The notes under the pieces: model-generated | Seen by the model: the letters and a program-made list of their open reading frames with translations, nothing else | What the model was told of the DNA's origin: nothing | The model's database searches: none | Assembly (NCBI GenBank): GCA_035772405.1 | Contig: JAYKKM010000156.1 | Span: 2,323,921 to 2,387,920 of the forward strand | Reading direction: 5' to 3' | Length of the DNA: 64,000 nt | From: Chrysogorgia sp. JL179-B06 | Lineage: Eukaryota > Cnidaria > Anthozoa > Scleralcyonacea > Chrysogorgiidae | Made by a program: the position numbers and the translations under genes | In this document: one piece after another, positions 1 to 10,564 of the stretch | Position numbering within the stretch: position 1 is the first letter of the stretch | Layout of the letters: each line of letters begins with the position of its first letter

Positions 1-129
1 TTTTGGCAGCTTACATTTGGAGTTTCCCAGAGTCTTTCGTTTTCGTTTAGCATGTGCAGTAAGAATTCGTCCGCTAGTTGAAGCATTAACTCACAGTCCC
101 ACATGCTTTCAATGTCATCGGTAAATCGC

Positions 130-245
130 AAAATTCATTTATATTATTGGTCAATGTATTAACATTGACATAATGCAAAATAATAATATAATGCATTAGC
201 ATTATACACATAATGCATTAGCATTATACACACATATATAAAACG
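130..245. repeat. short tandem repeat, ATAATGCATTAGC-type
   Basis: A ~22-bp unit built around the palindromic core ATAATGCATTAGCATTAT is repeated about twice, with a diverged partial copy upstream. No coding potential is evident. It is probably a simple local duplication. Confidence 0.55.
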
Positions 246-496
246 AGAAAACATGGAACATAAGACTTCGTCCACAATCAGATTGCAATCTGTGGCAACA
301 TTTTTTTACCTTGTTGTCTTTATAGAAGGGAGAAATTTCCTAAAATCAAGTTCGAACAAAGTATTATTAATGTATACAGTAGTAGGAGCAGCAGGATTAG
401 TAGCATACTTTCAGAATGCCATTTCCTTCATTTTCAGGAGCAACTTAGCAAGACCTATTTTACCGAAGTTTCGGAGAACATTTTGCCAGCATTAAT

Positions 497-620
497 GGTG
501 GTAGTAGTAGTTTATTAACACATCCCAAAAGGGCTTTTCAATTATAATTTACAAGTGTGGTCAAATAAGCGAGTGATAACAAATAATTACAATAAAATCA
601 GAAGAAATAACATGTAAAAA
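497..620 (-). mobile_element. possible LINE 3' end (antisense)
   Basis: A short GGTAGTAGTAG run is followed by TTTATTAACACATCCC and a region without ORFs. Read on the minus strand this looks like the AT-rich 3' UTR of a CR1/L2-type LINE ending in a trinucleotide tail, as in the other LINE ends in this window (7.0 kb, 20.6 kb). No coding remnant adjoins it, so the call is tentative. Confidence 0.3.
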
Positions 621-723
621 TCTCTGATAAGCACGCGCCACTCCGAATCAGAAGAATACGTGCCAACTCGCTTCCATTACGCCCCAAATACAATCATTGA
701 TTGTCGACAGAAATTTTCATCAC

Positions 724-935
724 AAAAAAGCTTTAAAGTCAGGGTCTATTTATGATTGGTCTTGCTATCGAACTCTTAGAAACAGAGTAACATCGTCTAT
801 CAGAGAGGCCAGGAAACTTTACTATTCCAACTTGATCGAAGAAAACAAGTCTGCATGACTCTTCTAAGCTGTGGAAAGCTTTAAAATCGGGCATTTCTGC
901 CGATGTTCATGCCACACACATCCAATGGGTGATGG
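724..935 (+). pseudogene. LINE relic, endonuclease-RT linker region
   Basis: Translation on the plus strand gives a stretch with YDWSCYRTLRNRVTSSIREA followed by a KLYYSNLIEENK motif. This is the typical linker between the endonuclease and reverse transcriptase of L2/CR1-type LINEs (compare the KAYYRTQISG segment near 18.67 kb). A stop or frameshift follows at about 857. It is an isolated, truncated fragment with no function expected. Confidence 0.5.
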
Positions 936-999
936 AAGGTAGCAGCAGTAGCTAGAGTAGCATATTTTTAGATCAAGTGTACAGGCGAAGATGTCACAA

Positions 1000-1205
1000 A
1001 ATAAATAGAGGTGTTTGGCAGTAGCAGTGGATCATGGGGGGGGGGGGGGGGGGGGCAGGACAAATTTGAATTATTTTGAAAGGAAACCCTTGACCCATGA
1101 ATGCACGGGTCAAGTATTTATTTTCAAAATACTTCAAATTTGTCCTGATTGGTCTATTCACAAAATAGAGGTGTTTGGCAGCAGCAGTAGACCGAACTCG
1201 TCTAT
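1000..1205. repeat. short inverted/direct repeat with G-tract
   Basis: A direct repeat (AGAGGTGTTTGGCAG at about 1006 and 1164) flanks an imperfect palindrome whose arms begin AGGACAAATTTGAA (about 1057) and end TTCAAATTTGTCCT (about 1132). A run of about 20 G precedes the left arm. This is probably a small non-autonomous element with a polymorphic G-tract. Short ORFs across it on both strands are by-products of the symmetry. Confidence 0.45.
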
Positions 1206-1559
1206 TATATACCGATAGGTCAATGTGTTTATGAGATTTTATGTGACACAATAAATTAATAGCAGATGTATCCACAACCTACCTTTGATATCATTGCGTT
1301 TGCAATTTTAGGGTCTGGACTTATCACAAGCGCGAAAACATCACCAGGGTTTAAGTTGAACTTAGGAAGTAAATGCAATTTCCGCAATCCATCTCTTGAA
1401 CACGCAGCGACTATACGCACCCGTGGATAATGTTCCTATTTAAATAAAAGTATTAAAATAGGCGATAAAAGTTACCAATCGGATGCTATAAAAGGTTTAC
1501 TGCCGAAATAGTACGAGGTCTAACGTTACAGTGAAATAAAACCATGTGTTGAACTTTTA

Positions 1560-1760
1560 TATGCACAATAATCATGTGACAAAACTAAGCCAATTAAACA
1601 AATAATTAATGAGATGTGACAAAACATCTTGAGGTGTAAGCCACGGTCGCAGCGATGAAAGATCTAAATGATGCAAAATAATAATGTGACAAAAAAGTAT
1701 ACAAAACAAATCATGTGACAAAAAAAGTATGCAAAATAATCATGTGACAAATTGAACAGA
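1560..1760. repeat. irregularly spaced ATAATCATGTGACAAAA motif cluster
   Basis: The motif CATGTGACAAAA or a close variant (ATGTGACAAAA) occurs about five times in 200 bp with unequal spacing. It contains the E-box-like CATGTG, but nothing shows regulatory use. No gene is recognisable between about 1200 and 2440. Confidence 0.35.
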
Positions 1761-2454
1761 CCAATCACTCACCAATGCCACCATTACATCTTCTGTATAA
1801 TACAATTAACAATTAGACAACAAAGTCCGAGTTGACTATTGTTTTAGTTTAAACCAACTAGTCAGACATAATAGTATGTTGAAGAAACGAAACTGAAACC
1901 TCTACAAAACTCGAGTTTTCTGCCATTGTTTTGCATTTGAAAAATTGACTAATTTCGCAACAAGTGGTCTATCACCAATATAGACAATGAGTACAGGGCA
2001 ATTAGAATCCACCAGTTGGTTTTTAGTAATCCTGTTACCACACAAGAAGGAAGATAAACTGTCAAATTACCTTTTGCTTCACATATACTTTTACAAGTGC
2101 AAGTCCCTCACGCGAAATATTCACTGCTTCCTGAAGGTTATCAAGAAAGAACCATGTAAAAGGGGGCGTGAAGCTGAAGAATAAATTTTTTTGCAAAATA
2201 AGACTTTAGTTACAAACTTCTTCACTTGAGTAACTGAACATTCAGATTTCATGTTTTCACGAAACAGGCAATTTACATTTGTTAGCTGTTTCAGCTTCTT
2301 CAATCTCTAACTTGAACTTCCCGTCAGGCCGCTGAAGGTCCTAAAAAGCCATTGCAGCAACTTTGTTAATGTGTAACACTCTAGAAAAGCTTTATTCAAC
2401 ACCTTGTCCCTTTTGATACAACAAGGAAGTGTACTACACACATGTACCTATACT

Positions 2455-2640
2455 TTGAGTCTAGTGAAATATTAATTCATGCTTTCATAACCACTAAACT
2501 GGATTACTGCAACTCTCTTCTGTATGGTTTACCCGATTACTTGATCCAAAAACTTCAACATGTACATAATTCGGCGGCAAGGCTATTTACAGGCTCCTGT
2601 AAACTTGAGCACATCACTCCTATTCTTAAAGTGCCCCTAA
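2455..2640 (+). pseudogene. LINE relic, RT C-terminal region
   Basis: The plus strand encodes a fragment containing ILIHAFITTKLDYCNSLLYG and a QHVHNSAARLFTG motif. These match the region downstream of the catalytic RT core in L2/CR1-type LINEs; the same block occurs at about 20.02-20.12 kb as VHAFITSKVDSCNSLLIGLP. The fragment starts and ends abruptly and has lost all catalytic motifs. Confidence 0.65.
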
Positions 2641-3184
2641 CCCCAAATATTTAAAAAAAAATAATCAAATTACTGTGGTTTGTTGAGTACCTCAGTCCAA
2701 AAATTTCTTGATTTGGATGAATTCTCGATTTTCTATACCCTGTTGAAATGTCGAAAATCGACGAGTTGCAAGCAAAGTTTCAAAAGGCATGGAACTAGCA
2801 CATTTATGACGTAGATTCCGGAACGCCTAAATTGCTCGTTCGCTTTACTGACTTGTATTTTGTTGGGATGTCTACTTTTCTCTATCATGAGAACAGGTAC
2901 GTGCGTTTGATTTTTCTGATCATATGAACTAAACTAGAAATACATAAATGCAATAACCCCTCGCCCGCTTTTACAGCAACCCCCCTTGCGCTCTTTTTTA
3001 TTGGAGGCCTGAAAATAGCTACTCCTGTCGGAATGAAAATATAGTTTTAATTCTGGTAGAATATTTGAAATAAAAAAACAAAAACTCAAAACAAAAAAAG
3101 TATTTTTTTGAAGAAAAATACAACAAAGAACAAAGAAAAATTTAAGGATGATATTTCGTAAAATATATTGAGATGAAGAAAATT

Positions 3185-3395
3185 GAACGTCGCATCCCAG
3201 GTTTTGAACTCGATCTCGTTTGCGTGCAAACCGACGATGTAACACAGCTTATGAGCTGGGAGACGCGGGTTCAAATCATGCGTCGGACCACTAACTCAGA
3301 GTCTTAAAATAATTGAGAAAGTGCTGGCTTTGCAATAATACCAGCAAATGATAGGACTTTTCACCAAACTAAACTAAACTAAACTAAACTACACT
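3185..3395 (+). mobile_element. tRNA-like SINE-type repeat with (AAACT)n tail
   Basis: A box-B-like GGGTTCAAATC lies at about 3267 in a segment resembling a tRNA T-arm. It is followed by about 90 bp of unique sequence and then a pentanucleotide tail (CTAAA repeats, about 3366-3392). That order (pol III promoter-like head, body, simple-repeat tail) is that of a SINE. The box A is not clear, so the head assignment is weak. Confidence 0.35.
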
Positions 3396-3709
3396 AAATG
3401 CAACAATTTTATTACATAAAATGTATAGTTTCAACAAACATGATGAATAAGTGAATAAAAAATGTTGTTGGCAAAAATGCGTCGATTGCTTAAAACGCGA
3501 TTTCTTAACGCGATTTGTTTTGTTTATTTATTTATTTATGGTATTTTTAGCTTGTCGAATGCTAAGACGACTAAATTTTTACTGCCAAAAAACGTACTAT
3601 ATAAAAACAGGCTAATTACAATATATAAAACAAGCCGAGTACATATCTATTTTGCAGGAGAAAGCTAAATACTCAAGTTAAATACTATTTTCTGGGTATT
3701 ACCGTTGTA

Positions 3710-4125
3710 ATAATATACATGAAAAAATTTCTCAATTCTGATTGGCTGAGAGCAGTGCAGTTTTGAGGAAATACAGTGCAGAAAAAAGGAAATACAGTGC
3801 AAATTTTTAAATTTTTTAAATTTGCACAAAAATCATTTTTTACTAGAAAAAAAGCTCTTCCTGTTCATTTCTTTTTCATGTATGTTATTTGAACAAAGCA
3901 TTCTGATTAGAAAGATTCTCTTTTCGTTAAATTTTTTCATGTATATTATTAATAAGTAATAGCATGATTTCTCGTGCAATTTGAAAAAAACACGCACTCG
4001 TGAGTTTTTCAAAGACCTCAAATAGCACTCGTCCTTCGGACTCGTGCAATTTTGATAGTCTTTGAAAAACTCACTTGTGCATGTTTTTTCCAAATTGCAC
4101 TCGAAACCATGCTATTGCCTATACA
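3710..4125. mobile_element. MITE-like repeat with internal palindrome
   Basis: The segment begins near ATTGGCTGAGAGCAGTGCAG and ends near TTGCACTCGAAACCATGCTA. In its right half GAGTTTTTCAAAGAC (about 4001) faces GTCTTTGAAAAACTC (about 4058), either side of GCACTCGTCCTTCGGACTCG. A related sequence (ATTGGCTAATCGTACAGTGC) reappears at about 21.78 kb, so this is an interspersed family. No transposase is present. Confidence 0.45.
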
Positions 4126-4129
4126 ACGT

Positions 4130-5520
4130 GTTTAGAAAGTCATGGGGAAATGGTATTTTTGGTTTTTCGAATGATAAGCAAAAATATGCGCTTCGTCTGT
4201 AAATGCAAATGAAACAATTTTCAATACATAAGCAGTCAATTGACAATGCCATAGCAGATCTACAGCATATCTACTTACAAAATATCTACATTTTTCTTTC
4301 TTTTCTTTCTTCTTCTCCATATATAGCATTGTTAGAAGGGTTGTCTTTCCCACTCCTTTGCTCCTTTTATTATAAAAGTCATAAAAACAGACGACAGTAA
4401 AATATTAAAAGGATGGGGGGGAGGGAGGTCACTCCAAATTGAATCCAGAATGTCTGAGCATCTTCAGACAAAGTGAAGTCAATACAAAGCACTCTATTTT
4501 GTAGGCGTGGTCCTTGAAAATGTATAGAAACTGACGGGGAAAATGTTATATCTGGTACTGCTCTGTGTCAATGCTGTTCTGAACTTTACCAAAATTAACA
4601 GATGGTATGAAATGCCTAAAGGACTTAGTGAAAAAATGTTGCATGTGAACAAATTCTAGGGAACATCCTTTAAAAAATTAATATAGTAAATTAATATAGC
4701 TATTGCATACACCATTTAAATGTACTGTGCTAGCATTATTTTGCTTGTGAACTACAACAGATTTGGTATATTATTGCATGACAAATGGTTTACTTGTATA
4801 ATTTAATTTCCTTACAACAGGCTCATCTTTCCTTTCAGGTGTATGGTGTATGATATACATGTACATGCAGGGGATTATAGGGGCATTCGAGGGGATTTGA
4901 TACAAAACTACGCCCAAGGTGGGGAGTTGTACGACGACTGCTGTCACTGAGTTCAGTATAATATGACCCATCTGCTTTTTAAAAGCCAATTAATACGCAA
5001 AATGAATATTCATCTACATCCTATACTCGTTTATTAAATACTGTACATGTACAGCACATCTGGTTGATTTATATTATTCTTCTATTCTATTATTATTATT
5101 AAAAAATTGGAAGACTTCAAGACGACTCTTTAATATCAAACACGACTTCCCAATATTAGTTACCGTTAGTCGCCAAATTTGTATGTCTAGCCCACAGGGG
5201 TGGGGGCATTTGTCAGCTTTTGCAGTTGGACAATGTCCCCTGGGGTAGGGGATTTTTCATGATTTGAGTGAAGATTTTATCAAATCCCCACCTCTGCTCA
5301 AAATATTGGCTGGCTTGGCCGCTCGATTTGGTAAATTTATTAACAAGGCTTTGAAAACCTTTTGTCCTCATGTTGATACACTTTCAAATTCACTGCAATT
5401 CATGTCCACTGCCTCGGGATTTCAATTGACTAGTGCATTAGCGATATACATCCCGCAGGCTTTTTTATGGTGCTAAGCGCCCTTTTCCTTGCCAAGGGGG
5501 CAAAATAAATTGTAACCTGT
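4130..5520. other. AT-rich stretch without recognisable genes
   Basis: I see no supported gene here. Short ORFs on both strands lack similarity to any family I know. A G-rich patch near 5200-5255 (GGGGTGGGGGCATTTG) loosely resembles the subterminal motif of the large transposon at 34.9-42.2 kb but has no inverted partner. Confidence 0.4.
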
Positions 5521-5527
5521 GAATACA

Positions 5528-5713
5528 CATGGACCACTTTCATAATGGCGACAATTTAAATATTCTTTTATGTGCATCTAAATAACGCTTTCTGGCATCG
5601 CTTGTGCGTTTGTAATACAAAACAATCTCTGCTTCCTAACGAGACCAGAGGGCTAATTAAGATGCACATAAAAGAATATAGTGGGAAATTGCTCTAAATT
5701 ATGAAAGTGGTCT
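5528..5713. mobile_element. foldback MITE
   Basis: Inverted arms of about 60 bp: the left begins GGACCACTTTCATAAT and contains TTCTTTTATGTGCATCT; the right contains AGATGCACATAAAAGAA and ends ATTATGAAAGTGGTC. About 65 bp separate them. The arms differ by small indels. No ORF. A C-tract follows at about 5725. Confidence 0.65.
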
Positions 5714-6293
5714 ATGGGTAACACGCCCCCCCCCCCCCCCCGATCAAAAGACCTATTCAGAGCACACACATCATTCCATATGGGAGCTTTTCTGTGAACT
5801 TTTAAACTTACCAACCAAACACATAGTTTCCCGCAGATTATAGTTGTTCAAGTATTTATAAGCTTGGTCAAAGATTATATGTCGCTGTAAAAATTCACAT
5901 TGACTCACTCTCTGAAAAAGATAAAAATTTAAAAAAAATTTGGTTCAACTGGTTATCATCCGACAACTAAAGGTATGGGCTTTTTGTATACAAGTAGCAT
6001 AATATAGCAATAGTAACGGTAATAACGTATTAGTTATACGGTCGACTGTTTTCTTCCATTTAAGCAAACCAAAGTTAGGCAATCTGATAAACCTTGGATG
6101 ACTTCTTCACTTAAACTACATTCATTCTTAACTTACATTACAATTACATATGTATACAAATAACTATTACAACAAACACGAAATACATATATAAAATTAC
6201 AAATACAAATTACAAATATAATATATTGAATCACATGCTATAGAAAATATGAATAAAAATATTGTTTCAAAAGGTGGTAAAAATCAGGCGTGG

Positions 6294-7010
6294 TCAAAAA
6301 ATAGATTTAATTTTTTTAATGCTTATGCCTTTTTCTTTAGCATTATTTGGTAAGTTATTCCATAGTGAGGCAGCTGAATAACTGATACTCTTTTTCATGA
6401 AATTTGTTTCTGGCTTGTCAAGTACATAATTTTGGTTGTTACTTCGCAAGTTATATCTATCATTAGTTTTAATGTCGAACATGTTTGTTAAAGATGGTGG
6501 CAGTACATCTTTTCTAACTTTATGCATGAAGATGGTCTTGTTGATCTTAAAGCGTTGCATCAAGGGCTGCCATTTTAATTCCTTTAAGACATCTTCAGAA
6601 CTTATATCATATGTATATGCTAGTGATGACTCGTGCGGCTCTGTTTTGTAGTTTTTGTAATTTGTCAATTAGATAATTACTACAGTTGTCCCAAACCAAA
6701 CTACAATGATCGAAATGTGTTAACACAATGGCATTGTATATTCTAAGTAATGTTGATTTGGGAACAAACTGTTTTATCCGCCGCATCATTCCAATGCCTT
6801 TTGATGCTTTTGTTACAATATTTTCAATTTGGTTTTTCCATGAAAGACGTTCGTCGATAATGACGCCTAACGTTTTTGATGTATGAACTCGCTTGATTGT
6901 TGCCTCACCAAGCTCAATTTTTGGATCAGTTAAAATATTTGATATTCGCTGCCGGGAGCCAACAATCGTATATTCGGTCTTTTGTTTATTCAGTGTAAGT
7001 TTATTTGCTA
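6294..7010 (-). pseudogene. LINE relic, RT C-terminal half and 3' end
   Basis: On the minus strand, starting near 7010, the translation carries LNKQKTEYTIVGSRQR (post-YADD palm/thumb region), then GVIIDERLSWKNQIE, then RIYNAIVLTHFDHCSLVW and QNRAARVITSIYI. It ends with LRSNNQNYVLDKPETNFMK and ASLWNNLPNNAKEK at about 6294-6450. This is the usual C-terminal order of CR1/L2-related LINE proteins. The reading frame breaks near 6610. The element is 5'-truncated close to the trinucleotide repeat at 7012, where a second LINE end begins. Confidence 0.75.
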
Positions 7011-7440
7011 GTATTATTATTATTATTATTAATATTGATTTATAAAGCGCAAATTATCATACAAAAATGTTCAGATGCGCTATGTTTACAAATTAATTTA
7101 GTTACAAAACATATATATAAAATAGTATCCAACATTTATATTTAAAACCGTAAAATTATCTATTAAAATAGTGTTATACTAAGAACTAAGATTATATCCT
7201 GCACGAAATAAAAAAGTCTTTAATTGTTTTTTGAAACTAAAAAGAGATTGCACTTGTCTAATTTCCTTTGGTAAACTGTTCCACAAACTGGGAGCTGCAA
7301 ATTGGAATGCTCTGTCACCAAGTGTGGGTAATGACTTGGCACAGCTAAAAGTAGTTCATCATTTGATCGAAGATGATGACATGAATGATATTTGATACGA
7401 ATGAGCTCACGCCAAACCGCAAATTGCTTGTAAGGTTAAA
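7011..7440 (-). pseudogene. second LINE 3' end with (TTA/AAT)n tail
   Basis: The (ATT)n tract at about 7012-7032 is the simple-repeat tail of a minus-strand LINE. Upstream of it on that strand (7190-7440) the degenerate protein includes FQFAAPSLWNSLPKEI and LFSFKKQLKTFLF, the very C-terminus of L2-like polyproteins (compare AAPRLWNELP near 20.4 kb). Frameshifts are present and the rest of the element is missing. Confidence 0.65.
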
Positions 7441-7474
7441 ATTTAAAACAAGAATTTTAAATTTAATTCTAAAT

Positions 7475-7833
7475 TTAATCTATAATTTTCCTTCTAAAAT
7501 CTTCTTGGGAGACAGCGATTAACATGTCGATATCAGAGCCATTTTGAGAATCATAGTCTTCGTAAGAGCTTCTCTGTTCATTCATGTTGTCGTTTTCCCG
7601 TAGGTCAGCATTGAGTTTATCATTACTAATATTATCATTCGCTTCATCACTGTTACTGCCTGTACTGGTTATCGGACCCTCCAATTCTTTCCCAAACAAA
7701 TCTTGACTTTGTATCAAAAGAGAAGCAGAGTTATCAGATGAAATGTCTGATTCTTGCAGTCTTTTGACCAAATCGGCTTTCAATCCTTGTACGGAGAGAT
7801 TTCGCTTCTTCAACGTTGTCTTTAAATCTTTAA
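7475..7833 (-). pseudogene. SAP-domain protein fragment (3' part)
   Basis: The minus strand encodes DLKTTLKKRNLSVQG followed by LKADLVKRLQES, a clear SAP motif (DNA/RNA-binding helix-turn-helix, about 35 residues). An acidic, Ser/Asn/Asp-rich tail of about 85 residues ends in QEDFRRKIID and a stop. The ORF runs upstream into a TTAA-flanked foldback element at 7834. The likely N-terminus (30 codons, 10475-10564) lies on the far side of two nested elements. Whether the original gene was a host gene or a transposon ORF cannot be told; the SAP assignment is firm, the gene model is inferred. Confidence 0.5.
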
Positions 7834-8164
7834 AGTGCCTATATCACTTGTGGGATCTTTACATATTTATAGTAATTGGAACATTCTAAGAAGATTTGTA
7901 ATATATCTTCTCAGGCGAAAATTTCATCTTCATGGACTTTTTTGCAGTTAAAGTTACCGGATATGACATCAAAGGAGGAATTTTTGAAGCAAGAAACAAA
8001 AGAAAACTGATTTGCAATTCCTCCTTTGATGTCATATCCGGTAACTTTAACTGCAAAAAAGTCCATGAAGATGAAATTTTCGCCTGAGAAGATATAGTAC
8101 AAATCTTCTTAGAATGTTCCAATTACTATAAATATGTAAAGATCCCACAAGTGATATAGGCACT
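7834..8164. mobile_element. TTAA-flanked foldback MITE, near-perfect palindrome
   Basis: The arms (about 150 bp each) are almost identical inverted copies, beginning AGTGCCTATATCAC and ending GTGATATAGGCACT, with a spacer near 7985-8015. TTAA lies on both sides (7830-7833 and 8165-8168), which suits a piggyBac-type TTAA target duplication. Diverged relatives occur at 13.34 kb (one arm) and 32308-32620 (both arms). It carries no transposase. The high arm identity suggests a recent insertion or gene conversion between arms. Confidence 0.8.
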
Positions 8165-8168
8165 TTAA

Positions 8169-10474
8169 AGTGTCACTAAGACGAAAAAATCGTCCACCAA
8201 TTTTGATCTTAGTTTGTCATAATTACGAAATGAGGAAGAAAGGCGTTCTCGGTTTCTCAATATCTTATCCCGTTCTCGAGATATTTAGGTTTTTGACATA
8301 TGCAAATTAGACAGTGTATGACGTCATTTTCTCACATAGACGTAAATAAAATAAACAAAATGAGGATTATTTCTGCAAATAATAGGTAGAAAGTTTTCAA
8401 ACTTTGGACATTTATGGTAAGGTGGAATGTACACTCTACTGTACATATTATATAGTTGCCATGGAGATCGTTTGAAAATAAGCGTCTTTCGCCTAATAAA
8501 ATTAAATCGTAATTTTTGTCACTTTTTAAAAAGAACAAGACGCCCGCTAGGCGTTAACTCGGGCTACTTGAGTTAGTAGCTTGTTGAAAGACATTGTAGG
8601 CAAATTCAATATACACAAATCTATAGACCTTATTCAAAAATTGCCATTGCAAACCCATAATAAGAAGTGTTGGCCAACGGCTTTGATTATATGATGGTGA
8701 GTTGGCTCAGTATCCAAGCTGGCTTACTGAGAAGTATGCCCCAGGCCCCCACCAAATGAGGCATCCTCCTGGCAAGCAAGCCGGCCTGTGCTCATGTAAT
8801 AACAATTAATTCATATGGTCAGTCCGGCAAACAGGTTCAGTTTGAGCAAGCATTAAATCAGTTAATCTTTTTCTTAGTGTATAAGGCATAGCAGTAAATC
8901 AAACCATTTAGCTGGCAGTAGCAAGGTGTCATAAGCTATTATAAACAGTTTAAAGAAATGTAATTCAAAATCATTATTTCTTTGAAGTTTAATATATAAC
9001 ATTTTGAGCCAGTAAACATATTCATAATTCTAGCATATTTATCATTTGAGAGGCTTTGTATACTAGTGACTAGTCCAGTGGGCCAGCCAGCTAGCTAATT
9101 GTAATATAAAGACAGATTACTGCATTGTTACTGTAACTATGTTACTGTCTCGGTTAAGCGAGCCAACTCCTCGCTCCATGGGTGTCAGAGATTTATATAC
9201 TGTGTGTTCATTTGTAAGCATTTGCATATAATAATATGAACAATCGATACAAACTTACTGATAACCCAGAACATTTTGGAGCTCCATTTTAAGTTTACAG
9301 GTAAAATATCAAGTGAAACAAGGTTATTCAATGGCAACATTGCATAGTCATCACTCATCATAGATGAATTGATAATCAGCAAACAATAACAAACTCTTTA
9401 CTCCTTGATCTTGATAGTTGGTATGGGTGTCAGAGATTTATATATCATATAATATGAACAATCGGTACAAACTTACTGATAACAACATTTTGGAGCCCCA
9501 TTTAAGCTTACAGGTAAAACATCAAGTGAAACAGGGTAAAATTCGAATATAATATATGAAATAATAAACTGTAGCATCGATTTTATTTTGTATAACATAA
9601 CAATAAACAATACAGGCAACAAAGCATGAAGGGCTCCGCTCGAAACGTCAGTCCTTTACAAATATTACTGTTTATACCTTGACATATTTCCATATAATGT
9701 TGAATCTCATATTTCTCGAAATCGTAGACCAACCCATTTCGAAAGCGATCGGGATTGTGAGCGTATATAAGATCAAGATACTTGCCAGCCACAAAAAAAT
9801 TTTCAGTGAAGAGCACTCGAAGAAAGGTGATCAGATATGCAGTGTTTTCAGTTTCGCAAAGGTGAAAAGCCTTGGGTTGATCGGGATGATGCAATAATTA
9901 GCCGAGGGGCACTTAACTGCGCATGTGTAGTAATCCCACATTCATAGTCTCGCTCACTAGTCTACTAATTTAGTCAACAATGATGCAATAATTGCCATTT
10001 CGCGACCCGACAAAATAATAAACAGAGCCCTTTTTAAGACTCGTGCTCCCCCACAGGGGGAGGCCCGAGTAATAAGGTCTACAAATATTCGTGTGTATGC
10101 ATTACAATAAATGTTGTTTGATAAAGAAGAAATAAACACTTTTTGTTTTATAAATGACAGGTGCCTATTTCCAAAATCTTCGTGGCAACAATATAATTTG
10201 TGCAGTACGGAGCACATTTCACCAGAAAGTTTTCAAACTTTACACATCTGTGGTACCTATTATTTGCAGAGATATTCCTCATTTTATGAATTTTATTTTG
10301 GTCCATGTGAGAAAATGACGTCATACACTATCTAATTTGCATATGTCAAAACCTAAATATCTCGAGAACGGGATAAGATATTGAGGAACCGATAACGCCT
10401 TTCTTCTTCATTTTGTTATTATAATTTACTAAGATCAAAATTGGATAGACGATTTTTTTCGTCTTAGTGGCACT
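8169..10474. mobile_element. non-autonomous element with ~270-bp inverted ends
   Basis: The left end (8169 onward) starts AGTGTCACTAAGACGAAAAA. The right end (to 10474) is its inverted partner, ending TTTTTTCGTCTTAGTGGCACT. Similarity continues inward for about 270 bp, including AAGTTTTCAAACTTTG/C and ATCTCGAGAACGGGATAAG. Inside sits a distinct 1.4-kb repeat (8530-9960). The element interrupts the SAP ORF. I could not identify a convincing TSD, and no transposase is encoded. Confidence 0.6.
8530..9960 (-). mobile_element. 1.4-kb interspersed repeat, copy 1 (with hammerhead-like core)
   Basis: This segment matches 55.57-56.97 kb in opposite orientation; shared landmarks include CGCCCGCTAGGCGTT at the outer end and CTTGCCAGCCACA at the inner end. 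Both copies share an internal direct duplication around AACTTACTGATAACCCAGAA (9178-9345 and 9422-9540 here). Only copy 1 has the block GAAGGGCTCCGCTCGAAACG at about 9628-9647, which is identical to the core of the PLE hammerhead-like motifs at 22.6 and 25.1 kb. The ORF across it has no recognisable domain. Confidence 0.6.
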
Positions 10475-10564
10475 AGCAGAATAATTCAGTTCACTCAAAT
10501 TAGATCCAATACCAAAAGTATCTGTTAATTCTATCTGCTCTTCGCGAGCATCGCTATCCGCCAT
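10475..10564 (-). pseudogene. candidate N-terminal piece of SAP-domain ORF
   Basis: The minus-strand ATG at 10564 opens a 30-codon acidic segment starting MADSDAREEQIELTDTFGIG, with coding-like composition. It continues straight into the end of the element at 10474. On the far side of the nested insertions the SAP-domain ORF resumes at 7833. The join is inferred from position and composition only; frames agree only if a few duplicated bases are removed. Confidence 0.35.

Noticed and set aside
994..1275. ORFs on both strands around the 1.04-kb G-tract
   Set aside because: They arise from a short inverted repeat and a homopolymer; no conserved protein.
5190..5500. MITE derivative of the 7.27-kb transposon (GGGGCATTTG words)
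   Set aside because: Only short G-rich words are shared; no TIR or TSD could be found.
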